Positions 35,506 through 43,516 of a stretch of DNA of 64,000 nucleotides are shown here, in pieces. The position numbers and the translations under genes were made by a program. Each line of letters begins with the position of its first letter. The stretch's first letter is position 1. Origin of the DNA: Microcoleus sp. EPA2 (GTDB lineage Bacteria; Cyanobacteriota; Cyanobacteriia; Cyanobacteriales; Microcoleaceae). The notes under the pieces are model-generated. The model ran no database searches. It was not told the DNA's origin and saw nothing but the letters and a program-made list of their open reading frames with translations. The DNA lies in the NCBI GenBank assembly GCA_020882975.1, contig JAHRFD010000005.1, forward strand, positions 115,271 through 179,270, written 5' to 3'.

Positions 35506-35804
35506 GACTGCTGACCAATGACTGCTGACTAATGACTGCTGACCAATGACTGCTGACTAATGACTGCTGACTAATGACTGCTGACTAATGACTGCTGACT
35601 AATGACTGCTGACTAATGACTGCTGACCAATGACTGCTGACTAATGACTGCTGACTAATGACTTTTGACTAATGACTGCTGACTAATGACTGCTGACTAA
35701 TGACTGCTGACTAATGACTGCTGACTAATGACTGCTGACTAATGACTGCTGACTAATGACTGCTGACTAATGACTGCTGACTAATGACTTTTGACTACTG
35801 ACTA
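35506..35804. repeat. Long tandem array GACTGCTGACTAAT
   Basis: About 21 units of 14 bases (two heptamers, GACTGCT and GACTAAT, with some GACCAAT and GACTTTT). GACTAAT is the reverse complement of the ATTAGTC unit of the first array, so the pair can form a very long imperfect inverted repeat. The last unit leads into the atpC ribosome site. Confidence 0.95.
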
Positions 35805-35814
35805 AGGACAATTT

Positions 35815-36222
35815 ATGACATTAACTGTGCGCGTAGTTGCCCCAGACAAAACTGTTTGGGATTCCAATGCTGAAGAAGTAATTCTGCCGAGCACTACAGG
35901 CCAATTGGGTATTTTAAGCGGTCACGCTCCGATGTTGACTGCTTTGGATACCGGAGTGATGCGCGTCCGTCCTGGTAAGGAGTGGGTGTCTATTGCTCTG
36001 ATGGGTGGCTTTGCAGAAATCCAAGAAAATCGAGTGACGGTTCTGGTCAATGGCGCCGAAAAAGGTGACAAAATTGATAAAGAAACTGCTCGTGCTGCCT
36101 ACACTGAAGCAGAAGCTCGTTTGGAAAAGTCCGCTAATGGCACTCTCCAAGAGCAAATTCAAGCTAAGCAAGCAATTAAACGTGCGCGAGCTCGTTTTCA
36201 AGCTGCTGGTGGCACGCTCTAG
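35815..36222 (+). CDS. atpC: F-type ATP synthase epsilon subunit AtpC, 135 aa
   Basis: Central-stalk subunit that couples rotation and inhibits ATP hydrolysis. N-terminal beta-sandwich ([57 protein letters not shown]) and C-terminal helical hairpin ([20 protein letters not shown]). In cyanobacteria atpC normally follows the beta-subunit gene directly; here the upstream gene is accC beyond 650 bases of repeats. The ribosome site AAGGA (35803-35807) comes from the last bases of the repeat array. Confidence 0.95.
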   Translation: MTLTVRVVAPDKTVWDSNAEEVILPSTTGQLGILSGHAPMLTALDTGVMRVRPGKEWVSIALMGGFAEIQENRVTVLVNGAEKGDKIDKETARAAYTEAEARLEKSANGTLQEQIQAKQAIKRARARFQAAGGTL

Positions 36223-36263
36223 GGAGTCGGACACAACATTTTGGTGTTGCTACGTCAGCATCA

Positions 36264-36293
36264 TTAAGGACACAACTAATGTTGTGTCCTTAA
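36264..36293 (+). terminator. Terminator between atpC and convergent gene
   Basis: TTAAGGACACAAC pairs perfectly with GTTGTGTCCTTAA around loop TAAT, followed by TATTT. The symmetric A/T ends allow it to act for both convergent genes. Confidence 0.85.
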
Positions 36294-36300
36294 TATTTGG

Positions 36301-36600
36301 TTAAATCCCAACTTCCGACAATAGAGATTGCATAGTTTCCCAAGATAGCCCTTGCTCAAGATAGCGAGGGTTATTGGGATTGTAGGGTCCTGCAAGGCGA
36401 TCGACACTGATGATTTTTGCTCCCTCCGGTAACACTGGTATATCTGGATCGAAGGCAGTCGATCGCACTAGGGAACTAGAAAAACCTTTAAAAATAGAAA
36501 TTTCATCGAACTCCCCCTCACTTTCAACCTTCACGATTAAAACTTCTTGAGGGCGTTTTACTGTGTATTGTTCCAAGCGGCGAGCGATCGAATCAGTCAT
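36301..36600 (-). CDS. Conserved hypothetical protein, 99 aa
   Basis: Not recognised with certainty. From ATG 36600 it reads MTDSIARRLEQYTVKRPQEVLIVKVES, then EFDEISIFKGFSSSLVRSTAFDPDIPVLPEGAKIISVDRL, LAGPYNPNNPRYLEQGLSW. It is a compact soluble protein; the regularity of its motifs suggests a conserved single-domain family. Four extra residues would be added by ATG 36612. Confidence 0.6.
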   Translation of the reverse strand: MTDSIARRLEQYTVKRPQEVLIVKVESEGEFDEISIFKGFSSSLVRSTAFDPDIPVLPEGAKIISVDRLAGPYNPNNPRYLEQGLSWETMQSLLSEVGI

Positions 36601-36612
36601 CCTAAATATCAC

Positions 36613-37088
36613 TTTATTAACAACTATAATCTAGCATGATTTAGCTGTTGATTGCCCAAGGGTTGTGGGGAATTTATTAAGAAAATTAGACCTTTTTTTC
36701 ATAATTTAATCACCGCCAGTAGCATGGGGTGGTCATCCAAAATATTTAAAGTTTTATCCGGTTTTACCTAGATTGTCTCAGTCATAATACATTCAGGGTT
36801 AATAATTGGTACTCCTAATTTGATCGAGGGGATCAAGACTTGTCATCCCATCCCTGATTTTGACCCCAAACGTGAATAGACTGTGGAGGGTTATTTGACT
36901 TCGAGGTGAAACAGAGACAATCTACCTACTTTGGGACACTTTCCAGGTGCGAGGACTGTCCAGTTTGCCAAGGGTACTCAACTCAGGACTTCGATCGCCC
37001 AAAATTCAACTTATAATTAGTTTAAAAACAAAACACTTAACAGGGGTGTAGATTCCAGCCGATCGCCCAACTAACTATTCTAAGATAA
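36613..37088. other. Long leader region before the cyclase gene
   Basis: 476 bases between divergent genes. I see no repeats, RNA gene or known riboswitch core. A long untranslated leader of the cyclase gene or a small regulatory RNA is possible but nothing supports either. Confidence 0.3.
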
Positions 37089-40000
37089 GTGATTGCTATG
37101 TCAACTTTTTTTTTAAAAAATTTAGCTGCTCAACTTTCAGGAAAAGTTAATTTACGAACAGTGGTCATAGTACCCTTTGTGTTGCAAGTATTTGCAGCCG
37201 TGGGACTGGTGGGGTATTTATCATTTAGAAACGGCCAAAGATCAGTAAATGACCTGGCTGGTCAATTGATGAGCGAAGTCAGCAATCGCATTGAACAAAA
37301 TTTAAAAACCTATCTAGAAACTCCTCACCAGATTAATCAAAGCAAACAAGATGCTGTGACATTGGGTTTTGTGAACATGAAAGACTTGTCAGCTTGGGAG
37401 AAATATCTGTGGAGACAAGTGCAACTATACCCTTACATTAATTTTACGTCGCTGGGCAATAAAAATGGAGAGTATCGCACGGGAGAAAAGATGTCAGATG
37501 GGACCTTATTGATTAACGCATCAGGTCCGTCCACAGGTTTTGACTTTCATTCCTACCATACCAACGATAAAGGCGATCGGACCACAGTAGCAGCCGTTGT
37601 CAAAAATTTTGATATCCGACAACATCCTTCTTATACCTTAGCCGCCTTAGAAGGTAAAGCCACTTGGAGTTCTGTCTACGTATCCTTCCTGGAACCAACA
37701 TTAATCATCAGTGCCCTCAAACCAGTCTACAACAGCCAAAAACAGCTAGAAGGGGTTTTAGTTACAGCCTTGCGTCTCGATGCCATAGGTCAATTTTTAA
37801 ATAGCCTCAAAATCGGTAAATCAGGTCAGACATTTATTGTAGACAAAAATGGCATACTCCTTGCAACTTCGACATCCGAAAAACCTTTTAGGACTAAAAA
37901 AAATCAAAAAGAACTGTTTAAAGTTACCGAAAGTAGCGATGCTGTAACTCAAGCAACAGCTAAATATTTAGCAACTAAATTTACAGACTTGCACCAAATT
38001 GAAAATTCCCAGCAAATCAATTTTGCCATCAACGGGAAACAGCAATTTTTAAAAGTTCTGCCATTTAAAGACGGCAAAGGTTTAGATTGGTTAATTGTCG
38101 TCGTCGTTCCCGAAGCCGACTTTATGGCACAGATTGATGCCAACACTCGCACTACAGTGCTGCTGTGTCTAGCTGCTTTGGCGATGGCAACAGTGGTGGG
38201 AATTTGGACATCCCGCTGGATTGTCAAACCTATTCTAGAACTGAAAGATGCAGCCACAGCTTTGTCTGAAGGACAATTTGACAGAACTGTAAAACTAGAT
38301 AGAAGCGACGAATTAGGCATACTTGCCACAGCTTTTAATAGTATGGCTGCACAACTGCAAGCATCTTTTAACGCCTTAGAAACTAAAAATAGCGAATTGC
38401 AGCGACTGGACAAACTCAAAGACGAATTCTTAGCCAATACTTCCCACGAACTCCGCACTCCCCTCAACGGGATTATTGGTATTGCAGAATCTTTAATAGA
38501 TGGTGCTACCGGAACACTGCCAGAAAAAACTAATATGAACTTAGCTTTGATTTCATCCTCTGGCAAAAGACTGTCATCTTTAATTAACGATATTCTTGAC
38601 TTTTCTCAACTCAAGCACAAAAGTATAGACCTGCAAATTAAGCCCGTCGGTATCCGGGAAATGGTCTACATAATTCTGACTTTATCTAAGCCGTTGGTAG
38701 GTCAAAAAAACTTACTGTTAATCAATGCAATTAGTCCAGAATTGCCGCCAGTGGCGGCTGATGAAAATCGTTTAGAACAAATACTTTACAATTTAATTGG
38801 TAATGCGATTAAATTTACCGAAAGTGGCAATGTAGAAATTTCCGCAGAATTGTTAAGGAACAATGAAAAATCATCAATACCTAATTCCCAAGTAGCGATT
38901 ACTGTATCCGACACGGGGATTGGCATCGCCGAGGAAAAATTAGAGCGAATTTTTGAATCCTTTGAACAAGCTGACGGTTCCACTGCTAGAGAATTTGGTG
39001 GCACGGGTTTAGGTTTGGCTGTGGTGAAGCAATTAGTGGAATTGCACGGAGGTCAAATTCGGGTATCTTCAACTGTAGGAGTTGGTTCTCAATTTACCTT
39101 TACTTTGCCAGTCTCTGAAACTCAACCAGAAGCTAGCAGCAGGTATCCCCTTCTGGCTCAGGAGGGCGATCGCAATTTAATCAATCATCCGGTTGCAGCC
39201 GAATTACCGATGATAGATTCTCAGTCAGTAGCCAATCAAGAACAGCTCCAAACTGATAAAATTAAAATCTTGATTGTGGATGATGAGCCGATTAATATCC
39301 AGGTGTTAATCAACAGTCTTTCTCTCGAAAATTATGCGATTACTCAAGCTAGCAATGGGCTGGAAGCCTTAAGTTTGATAGAAAATGGATTTAAGCCTGA
39401 CTTAATGTTACTGGATGTCATGATGCCCCGGATGACTGGTTATGAAGTGTGTCGAGAAGTTCGTAAAATATACTCGCCTTTGGAATTACCGATTTTGATG
39501 TTGACTGCGAAAAATCAAACCTCAGATTTGGTAGAAGCTTTCAACTTAGAAGCCAATGATTATGTAACTAAACCTTTTATCAAAAAGGAATTGTTAGCCA
39601 GAATTAATACTCAAATTCGTTTGGCAAAATTGAATGCAGCCTACGGTAGATTTGTGCCTCACGATTTTTTGAATTTGCTTGAAAAGCCTAGTATTATTGA
39701 GGTGAGATTAGGGGAAAATAAAGAAAGAAACATGACTGTTTTGTTTGCTGATATTCGCTCATTTACGGTGCTATCAGAACAAATGACACCCACTGAAAAT
39801 TTTGCTTTTATTAATAATTATCTAGGCAGAGTTAGTCCAGCAATTAGAAAAAATAATGGGTTTATTGACAAATATATTGGGGATGCAGTCATGGCACTTT
39901 TTCCTACTTTTCCTGATGATGGGGTTCGAGCAGCCATTGAGATGCAGAAAGAAGTAAATGTTTATAACCAACAGCGACAAGAAAGTGGCTTGGGTCCTAT

Positions 40001-40499
40001 TTCCATCGGCATTGGTTTACACGTCGGTAATTTAATGTTGGGTACAATTGGTGAGCGAGAACGCATGGAAAGTACCGTGATTGCTGATGCGGTGAATCTG
40101 GCTTCTCGTTTGGAAGGGTTAACTAAGGTTTATGGTGCGGGAATTTTAGTTAGTGATTCTGTGATCTATGGTTTGAGCGATCGCGAACAATATAAGTACC
40201 GATTTGTCGATCGAGTCACAGTGCAAGGCAAAACAACTGCTGTGTCGGTGTTTGAGATTTACGATACAGAAACAGAACAAACTATTGCACTCAAACAGCA
40301 AACTGCGGAGATTTTTCAACAAGGTTTAGATTTGTACTATCAACAAAAATTTGTTTCTGCCCAAAAAACCTTTCAGAATATTTTACAAATTAATCCTGAA
40401 GATAAGGTAGCAATGCTCTATTTCAAACGAGCTCGCAAATATCGAATGTACGGAGCACCGGATGGCTGGGTAGGGGTGGAAGCTTTGACTGAAAAATAG
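37089..40499 (+). CDS. Hybrid sensor histidine kinase / receiver / adenylate cyclase fusion, 1136 aa
   Basis: Domains in order: transmembrane helix (about 28-45), extracytoplasmic Cache sensor (50-350), second helix (352-374), HAMP (375-430), HisKA with H453 in SHELRTPLNG, HATPase_c (to about 680; NLIGNAIKFT, DTGIGIA, GGTGLGLAVV), receiver domain with D776 in LLDVMMP, class III nucleotide cyclase (about 880-1060) with metal-binding D888 (FADIRSF) and D932 (IGDAVMA) plus K928, and a C-terminal TPR-like pair. All catalytic residues look intact. It should turn an extracellular signal into cAMP through internal His-Asp phosphotransfer. It resembles cyanobacterial CyaC in logic but not in domain order. 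Confidence 0.9.
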   Translation: MIAMSTFFLKNLAAQLSGKVNLRTVVIVPFVLQVFAAVGLVGYLSFRNGQRSVNDLAGQLMSEVSNRIEQNLKTYLETPHQINQSKQDAVTLGFVNMKDLSAWEKYLWRQVQLYPYINFTSLGNKNGEYRTGEKMSDGTLLINASGPSTGFDFHSYHTNDKGDRTTVAAVVKNFDIRQHPSYTLAALEGKATWSSVYVSFLEPTLIISALKPVYNSQKQLEGVLVTALRLDAIGQFLNSLKIGKSGQTFIVDKNGILLATSTSEKPFRTKKNQKELFKVTESSDAVTQATAKYLATKFTDLHQIENSQQINFAINGKQQFLKVLPFKDGKGLDWLIVVVVPEADFMAQIDANTRTTVLLCLAALAMATVVGIWTSRWIVKPILELKDAATALSEGQFDRTVKLDRSDELGILATAFNSMAAQLQASFNALETKNSELQRLDKLKDEFLANTSHELRTPLNGIIGIAESLIDGATGTLPEKTNMNLALISSSGKRLSSLINDILDFSQLKHKSIDLQIKPVGIREMVYIILTLSKPLVGQKNLLLINAISPELPPVAADENRLEQILYNLIGNAIKFTESGNVEISAELLRNNEKSSIPNSQVAITVSDTGIGIAEEKLERIFESFEQADGSTAREFGGTGLGLAVVKQLVELHGGQIRVSSTVGVGSQFTFTLPVSETQPEASSRYPLLAQEGDRNLINHPVAAELPMIDSQSVANQEQLQTDKIKILIVDDEPINIQVLINSLSLENYAITQASNGLEALSLIENGFKPDLMLLDVMMPRMTGYEVCREVRKIYSPLELPILMLTAKNQTSDLVEAFNLEANDYVTKPFIKKELLARINTQIRLAKLNAAYGRFVPHDFLNLLEKPSIIEVRLGENKERNMTVLFADIRSFTVLSEQMTPTENFAFINNYLGRVSPAIRKNNGFIDKYIGDAVMALFPTFPDDGVRAAIEMQKEVNVYNQQRQESGLGPISIGIGLHVGNLMLGTIGERERMESTVIADAVNLASRLEGLTKVYGAGILVSDSVIYGLSDREQYKYRFVDRVTVQGKTTAVSVFEIYDTETEQTIALKQQTAEIFQQGLDLYYQQKFVSAQKTFQNILQINPEDKVAMLYFKRARKYRMYGAPDGWVGVEALTEK

Positions 40500-40531
40500 G
40501 GAATCAGGGATTGAGGAATGGGGATTTGGAA

Positions 40532-40563
40532 TCAACAGTTAACAGTCAACTGTCAACTGTCAA
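40532..40563. repeat. Short heptamer repeat CAACTGT with inverted copy
   Basis: CAACAGTTAACAGTCAACTGTCAACTGTCAA: units TCAACTG in tandem with an inverted CAGTTAA copy, able to form a small hairpin downstream of the cyclase gene. Confidence 0.7.
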
Positions 40564-40603
40564 AAATTTGGTGTTACCCAAATCGATATCGGTCCTAATT
40601 AAT

Positions 40604-41224
40604 TTACTGACCCGTAGCCGATCGCCCTTGTTTGCCCAGTCTTATTAACACAAAATAGGATAAGTAAACTACATAAATTGCTAAACCTATCATCGCTAAA
40701 AAACCCAAAAATTGAGGGTTAGTGTTAGGGTGAAACATTTGTTTGTACAGCCAAGGTGGGTCAAGCCAAATGCGGCAAAATGGTTCCTCAATGATTTGAC
40801 TTTGAGATTGGAAGGCGCAAGTTAAGAAGGGAATTTGAGCGATCGCACCCAATCCGCTGTAAACAGTAATCGCCCATCGCCAAGCAGTAAAAGCCAGTTT
40901 CAGAGGCGATGGGGGTCGATCGTCAATTTCTTCGTTCAAATCAGCCCAAAACCATAAACTAGCAGGAATCAAAGCCCTGGCGATCGGCGACGACACAAAG
41001 CCCACAGGCAGGGCTGCGATCATTAGGTAAAGTGTAATTGCTAGCAAACTCGCCACTCGCCAATAGATAATCAACAAACGGACGATCGCGTCAGATGAAG
41101 CAAAAACAGCCCAAATCAGCACTACCAGTGGGATCGAAACCGTTAATAACACAGACAACCGATAATCCATCCAGACTAGCGGTTGAAACCAAGGTCCGGT
41201 CGCTGCCAATAAAAGACTTAACAT
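40604..41224 (-). CDS. DUF3177-like membrane protein, 206 aa
   Basis: Integral membrane protein with about five helices (residues 22-42, 48-75, 108-135, 180-200 and an N-terminal one). WFQPLVWMDYRLSVLLTV and WLYKQMFHPNTNPQFLGFLAMIGL appear typical of the cyanobacterial DUF3177 family, as far as I recall. Function unknown. It converges on the cyclase gene and is separated from it by a short heptamer repeat. Confidence 0.65.
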   Translation of the reverse strand: MLSLLLAATGPWFQPLVWMDYRLSVLLTVSIPLVVLIWAVFASSDAIVRLLIIYWRVASLLAITLYLMIAALPVGFVSSPIARALIPASLWFWADLNEEIDDRPPSPLKLAFTAWRWAITVYSGLGAIAQIPFLTCAFQSQSQIIEEPFCRIWLDPPWLYKQMFHPNTNPQFLGFLAMIGLAIYVVYLSYFVLIRLGKQGRSATGQ

Positions 41225-41460
41225 CTTTGGGAAAATATACTCACTTATTTGTGGAAAATCTTACTACAAAAAAGCCAAAAAATCAGCAACTGGGACATCT
41301 TGTCATGTTCCTGTTGCTGCTTTATTTTTGGGAGATCTAGGCTGCGTAGTGCGAACTACCAGACGCTTTTTGACTACATTTCTGTTGGCGATCGAGGTAA
41401 AGAAAAGGATTGAGGGCAAATTTTGCCCTCACCTTTGGCTTCTATCTCTAAATTGCAGCT

Positions 41461-41703
41461 TTATTCGTCGTAGATGCGGCACTCAGCAGCGTCAGGATTG
41501 TCGTCGCAATATTTTTCAAAGGAATTCTTAGGTTTAACTTGCTTTTGGTGAGAGGCTTCTGCTTGAAGTTCTTCAACTGCGTCCCAGGCGGCCGCACACT
41601 CGCCAGACGTGCTGCCGCTTACGTCGCAGACTGCACGAGCGTTTTCGAGTTCTTCTTCAATTTTTGCTTGGATGTTGCCCGCGGGTGTGGTTGTCATATT
41701 CAC
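41461..41703 (-). CDS. cp12: CP12, redox regulator of the Calvin cycle, 80 aa
   Basis: Intrinsically disordered thiol switch that binds GAPDH and phosphoribulokinase in the dark, inactivating both. Two cysteine pairs form disulphides: C26/C36 in the N-terminal half and C66/C75 in the C-terminal GAPDH-binding half. The central AAAWDAVEELQAE motif (core AWD/VEEL) is typical, and the end FEKYCDDNPDAAECRIYDE is the canonical GAPDH-binding tail. Full-length classical CP12 without a CBS fusion. ATG 41697 is an alternative start two codons later. Confidence 0.95.
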   Translation of the reverse strand: MNMTTTPAGNIQAKIEEELENARAVCDVSGSTSGECAAAWDAVEELQAEASHQKQVKPKNSFEKYCDDNPDAAECRIYDE

Positions 41704-42085
41704 CTATATCATCAATAGAGGAAAGGTTTTTGTTGCTCTATAGAACCTATCGAGAACTGTCTGTGTTACAGTTGAGGGTCTACTTATTGCCGGTACGCAG
41801 AGGGAATATTCCTTCTAAGACCCAAGCGTTACTTGAGGTCGAGCTTACCTGACTTTTGATCAAAACATTACATGGAATTGTCGTGTCAAACTGTATAGAG
41901 CTTGATCTTTTAAGATTTGAGCGATCGCACAGTGGACAGCAAACTGATTTATCCTGCCAATGTTAACTTATCTTAACACAACGATAGCTTTGTCGGGGAA
42001 GTCGATCGCGCCACAGCAGAGTCCTGGGGACGCCGATGCAGGTTAACCTAATCTAAAAGATAGTTTTATAGAGAAGTTGTGCCAG
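41704..42085. other. Divergent intergenic region cp12 / FIST gene
   Basis: 382 bases with both promoters. I see one GCGATCGC HIP1 octamer (41921-41928) and nothing else recognisable. Confidence 0.35.
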
Positions 42086-43336
42086 ATGTACACCCAAAAT
42101 GAAATGCAGTGGGTCAGCGCTTTATCCACCCGTCCCTCTTTAGAATCTGCCCTCAAAGAAGTTATAGAACAAGCCGATCGACTCTTAGAAGGCCCAGCAG
42201 ATTTGGGGCTGATCTTTATCTCCTCTGCCTTTGCCAGCGAATATTCTCGGCTGATGCCTTTACTCCAAGAATTACTGCCGATTCCTGCTGTAATTGGCTG
42301 TGGTGGGGGAGGGGTAATTGGAACTGGTCTAGACGGCTTTACGGAAGAAGTAGAGGGTTCTCCGGCGGTTAGTTTGAGTCTGGCACGGTTGCCAGGAGTG
42401 CAAGTTAGAACTTTTCACGTCGCAGCAGAACAAATGCCGGACTTAGATAGTCCTCCCCATACTTGGGTGGATCTGTTGGGTGTGCCAGCCCAGGAGGAAC
42501 CGCAGTTTATCATCTTAGGCGATCCGTTTTCGTCAAAAATTAACGATTTGCTGCAAGGGCTAGATTATGCCTATCCGGGCGCGCCGAAGGTAGGGGGACT
42601 GGCTGGTGGGGACGGTACTAGGGGTGTGGCGCTGTTCTGCAACTATCGGCTTTACCGAGAAGGGACGGTTGGGGTGGCTTTGAGTGGGAATATAGTTTTG
42701 GAAACGATCGTGGCTCAAGGCTGTAGGCCGATCGGGCGTCCGTATCGGGTGACGGAAGGGGAGCGCAATATTTTACTCAAACTGGAAGAACAAACCAACG
42801 ATACAGGCTTCGGGGGGACGGAGCGATCGCCCTTGGAAGCTTTGCGAGAGTTGGTGCAAACTTTGAGTGAAGAAGACAGAGAGTTAGCCCAACACTCGCT
42901 GTTTGTGGGGGTAGTCAGCGATGAATTCAAGCTGGTACTGGAGCCTGGAGATTTTTTAATCCGAAATCTGTTGGGAGTAGACCCCAAAGTGGGAGCTATT
43001 GCGATCGGCGATCGAGTCCGTCTCGGACAGCGCATCCAATTTCACCTGCGGGATGCCCGCACCTCCGCAGAAGACCTAGAAATGCTGCTCGATCGGTATC
43101 AGCGATCGGCCGAGTACAGCGGTACATCCAGTGCAGGCGCTTTGATGTTCTCTTGTCTAGGGCGCGGTGAAGGGCTGTACGGCGAACCCAACTTTGACTC
43201 GCGACTATTCGGCCGCTACCTCAACAACATTCCCCTAAGTGGTTTTTTCTGCAACGGTGAAATTGGTCCTGTCGGCGGGAGCACTTTTCTGCACGGCTAC
43301 ACTTCCGTATTTGGGATTTGCCGTCAAAATTCCTAA
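42086..43336 (+). CDS. FIST domain signal-transduction protein, 416 aa
   Basis: FIST_N (about 40-230) and FIST_C (about 235-395), a sensory module thought to bind small ligands such as amino acids. Visible features: LGLIFISSAFASEYSRLMPLLQELL, VIGCGGGGVIGTG, APKVGGLAGGDG, GTVGVALSGNI, and the C-terminal GRGEGLYGEPNFDSRLFGR, IPLSGFFCNGEIGPVGG, FLHGYTSVFGI. The protein is FIST only, without kinase or methyl-accepting domains. I use ATG 42086 with a GAGAAG site at 42071-42076; the frame also allows TTG 42077. Confidence 0.9.
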   Translation: MYTQNEMQWVSALSTRPSLESALKEVIEQADRLLEGPADLGLIFISSAFASEYSRLMPLLQELLPIPAVIGCGGGGVIGTGLDGFTEEVEGSPAVSLSLARLPGVQVRTFHVAAEQMPDLDSPPHTWVDLLGVPAQEEPQFIILGDPFSSKINDLLQGLDYAYPGAPKVGGLAGGDGTRGVALFCNYRLYREGTVGVALSGNIVLETIVAQGCRPIGRPYRVTEGERNILLKLEEQTNDTGFGGTERSPLEALRELVQTLSEEDRELAQHSLFVGVVSDEFKLVLEPGDFLIRNLLGVDPKVGAIAIGDRVRLGQRIQFHLRDARTSAEDLEMLLDRYQRSAEYSGTSSAGALMFSCLGRGEGLYGEPNFDSRLFGRYLNNIPLSGFFCNGEIGPVGGSTFLHGYTSVFGICRQNS

Positions 43337-43403
43337 TTGCTTGAGGGTTGACTGTTGTCAGTTGACTGTTGACCCGTTCGCGTAGTCGAAGGGCACAGCA
43401 CCG

Positions 43404-43443
43404 ATAACAAATAACAAATAACCAATAACCAATAACTAATAAC
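43404..43443. repeat. Tandem heptamer ATAACAA/ATAACCA, five units
   Basis: Five and a half units of seven bases downstream of the FIST gene, preceded at 43347-43372 by TTGACTG-type units. Confidence 0.85.
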
Positions 43444-43460
43444 GAATTCCCCATTCCCAA

Positions 43461-43496
43461 AAAGAAAAAGCGGCAGTCATCTGCCGCTTTTTCTTT
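43461..43496. terminator. Bidirectional terminator between FIST and porin genes
   Basis: AAAGAAAAAGCGGCAG pairs perfectly with CTGCCGCTTTTTCTTT around loop TCAT. A-run and T-run on the two sides allow termination in both directions for the convergent genes. Confidence 0.92.
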
Positions 43497-43516
43497 TAAC
43501 TAGATATCAGGAAACC

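Noticed and set aside
36050-36304. 84-aa plus frame overlapping atpC
   Set aside because: Out-of-frame reading of atpC and its terminator.
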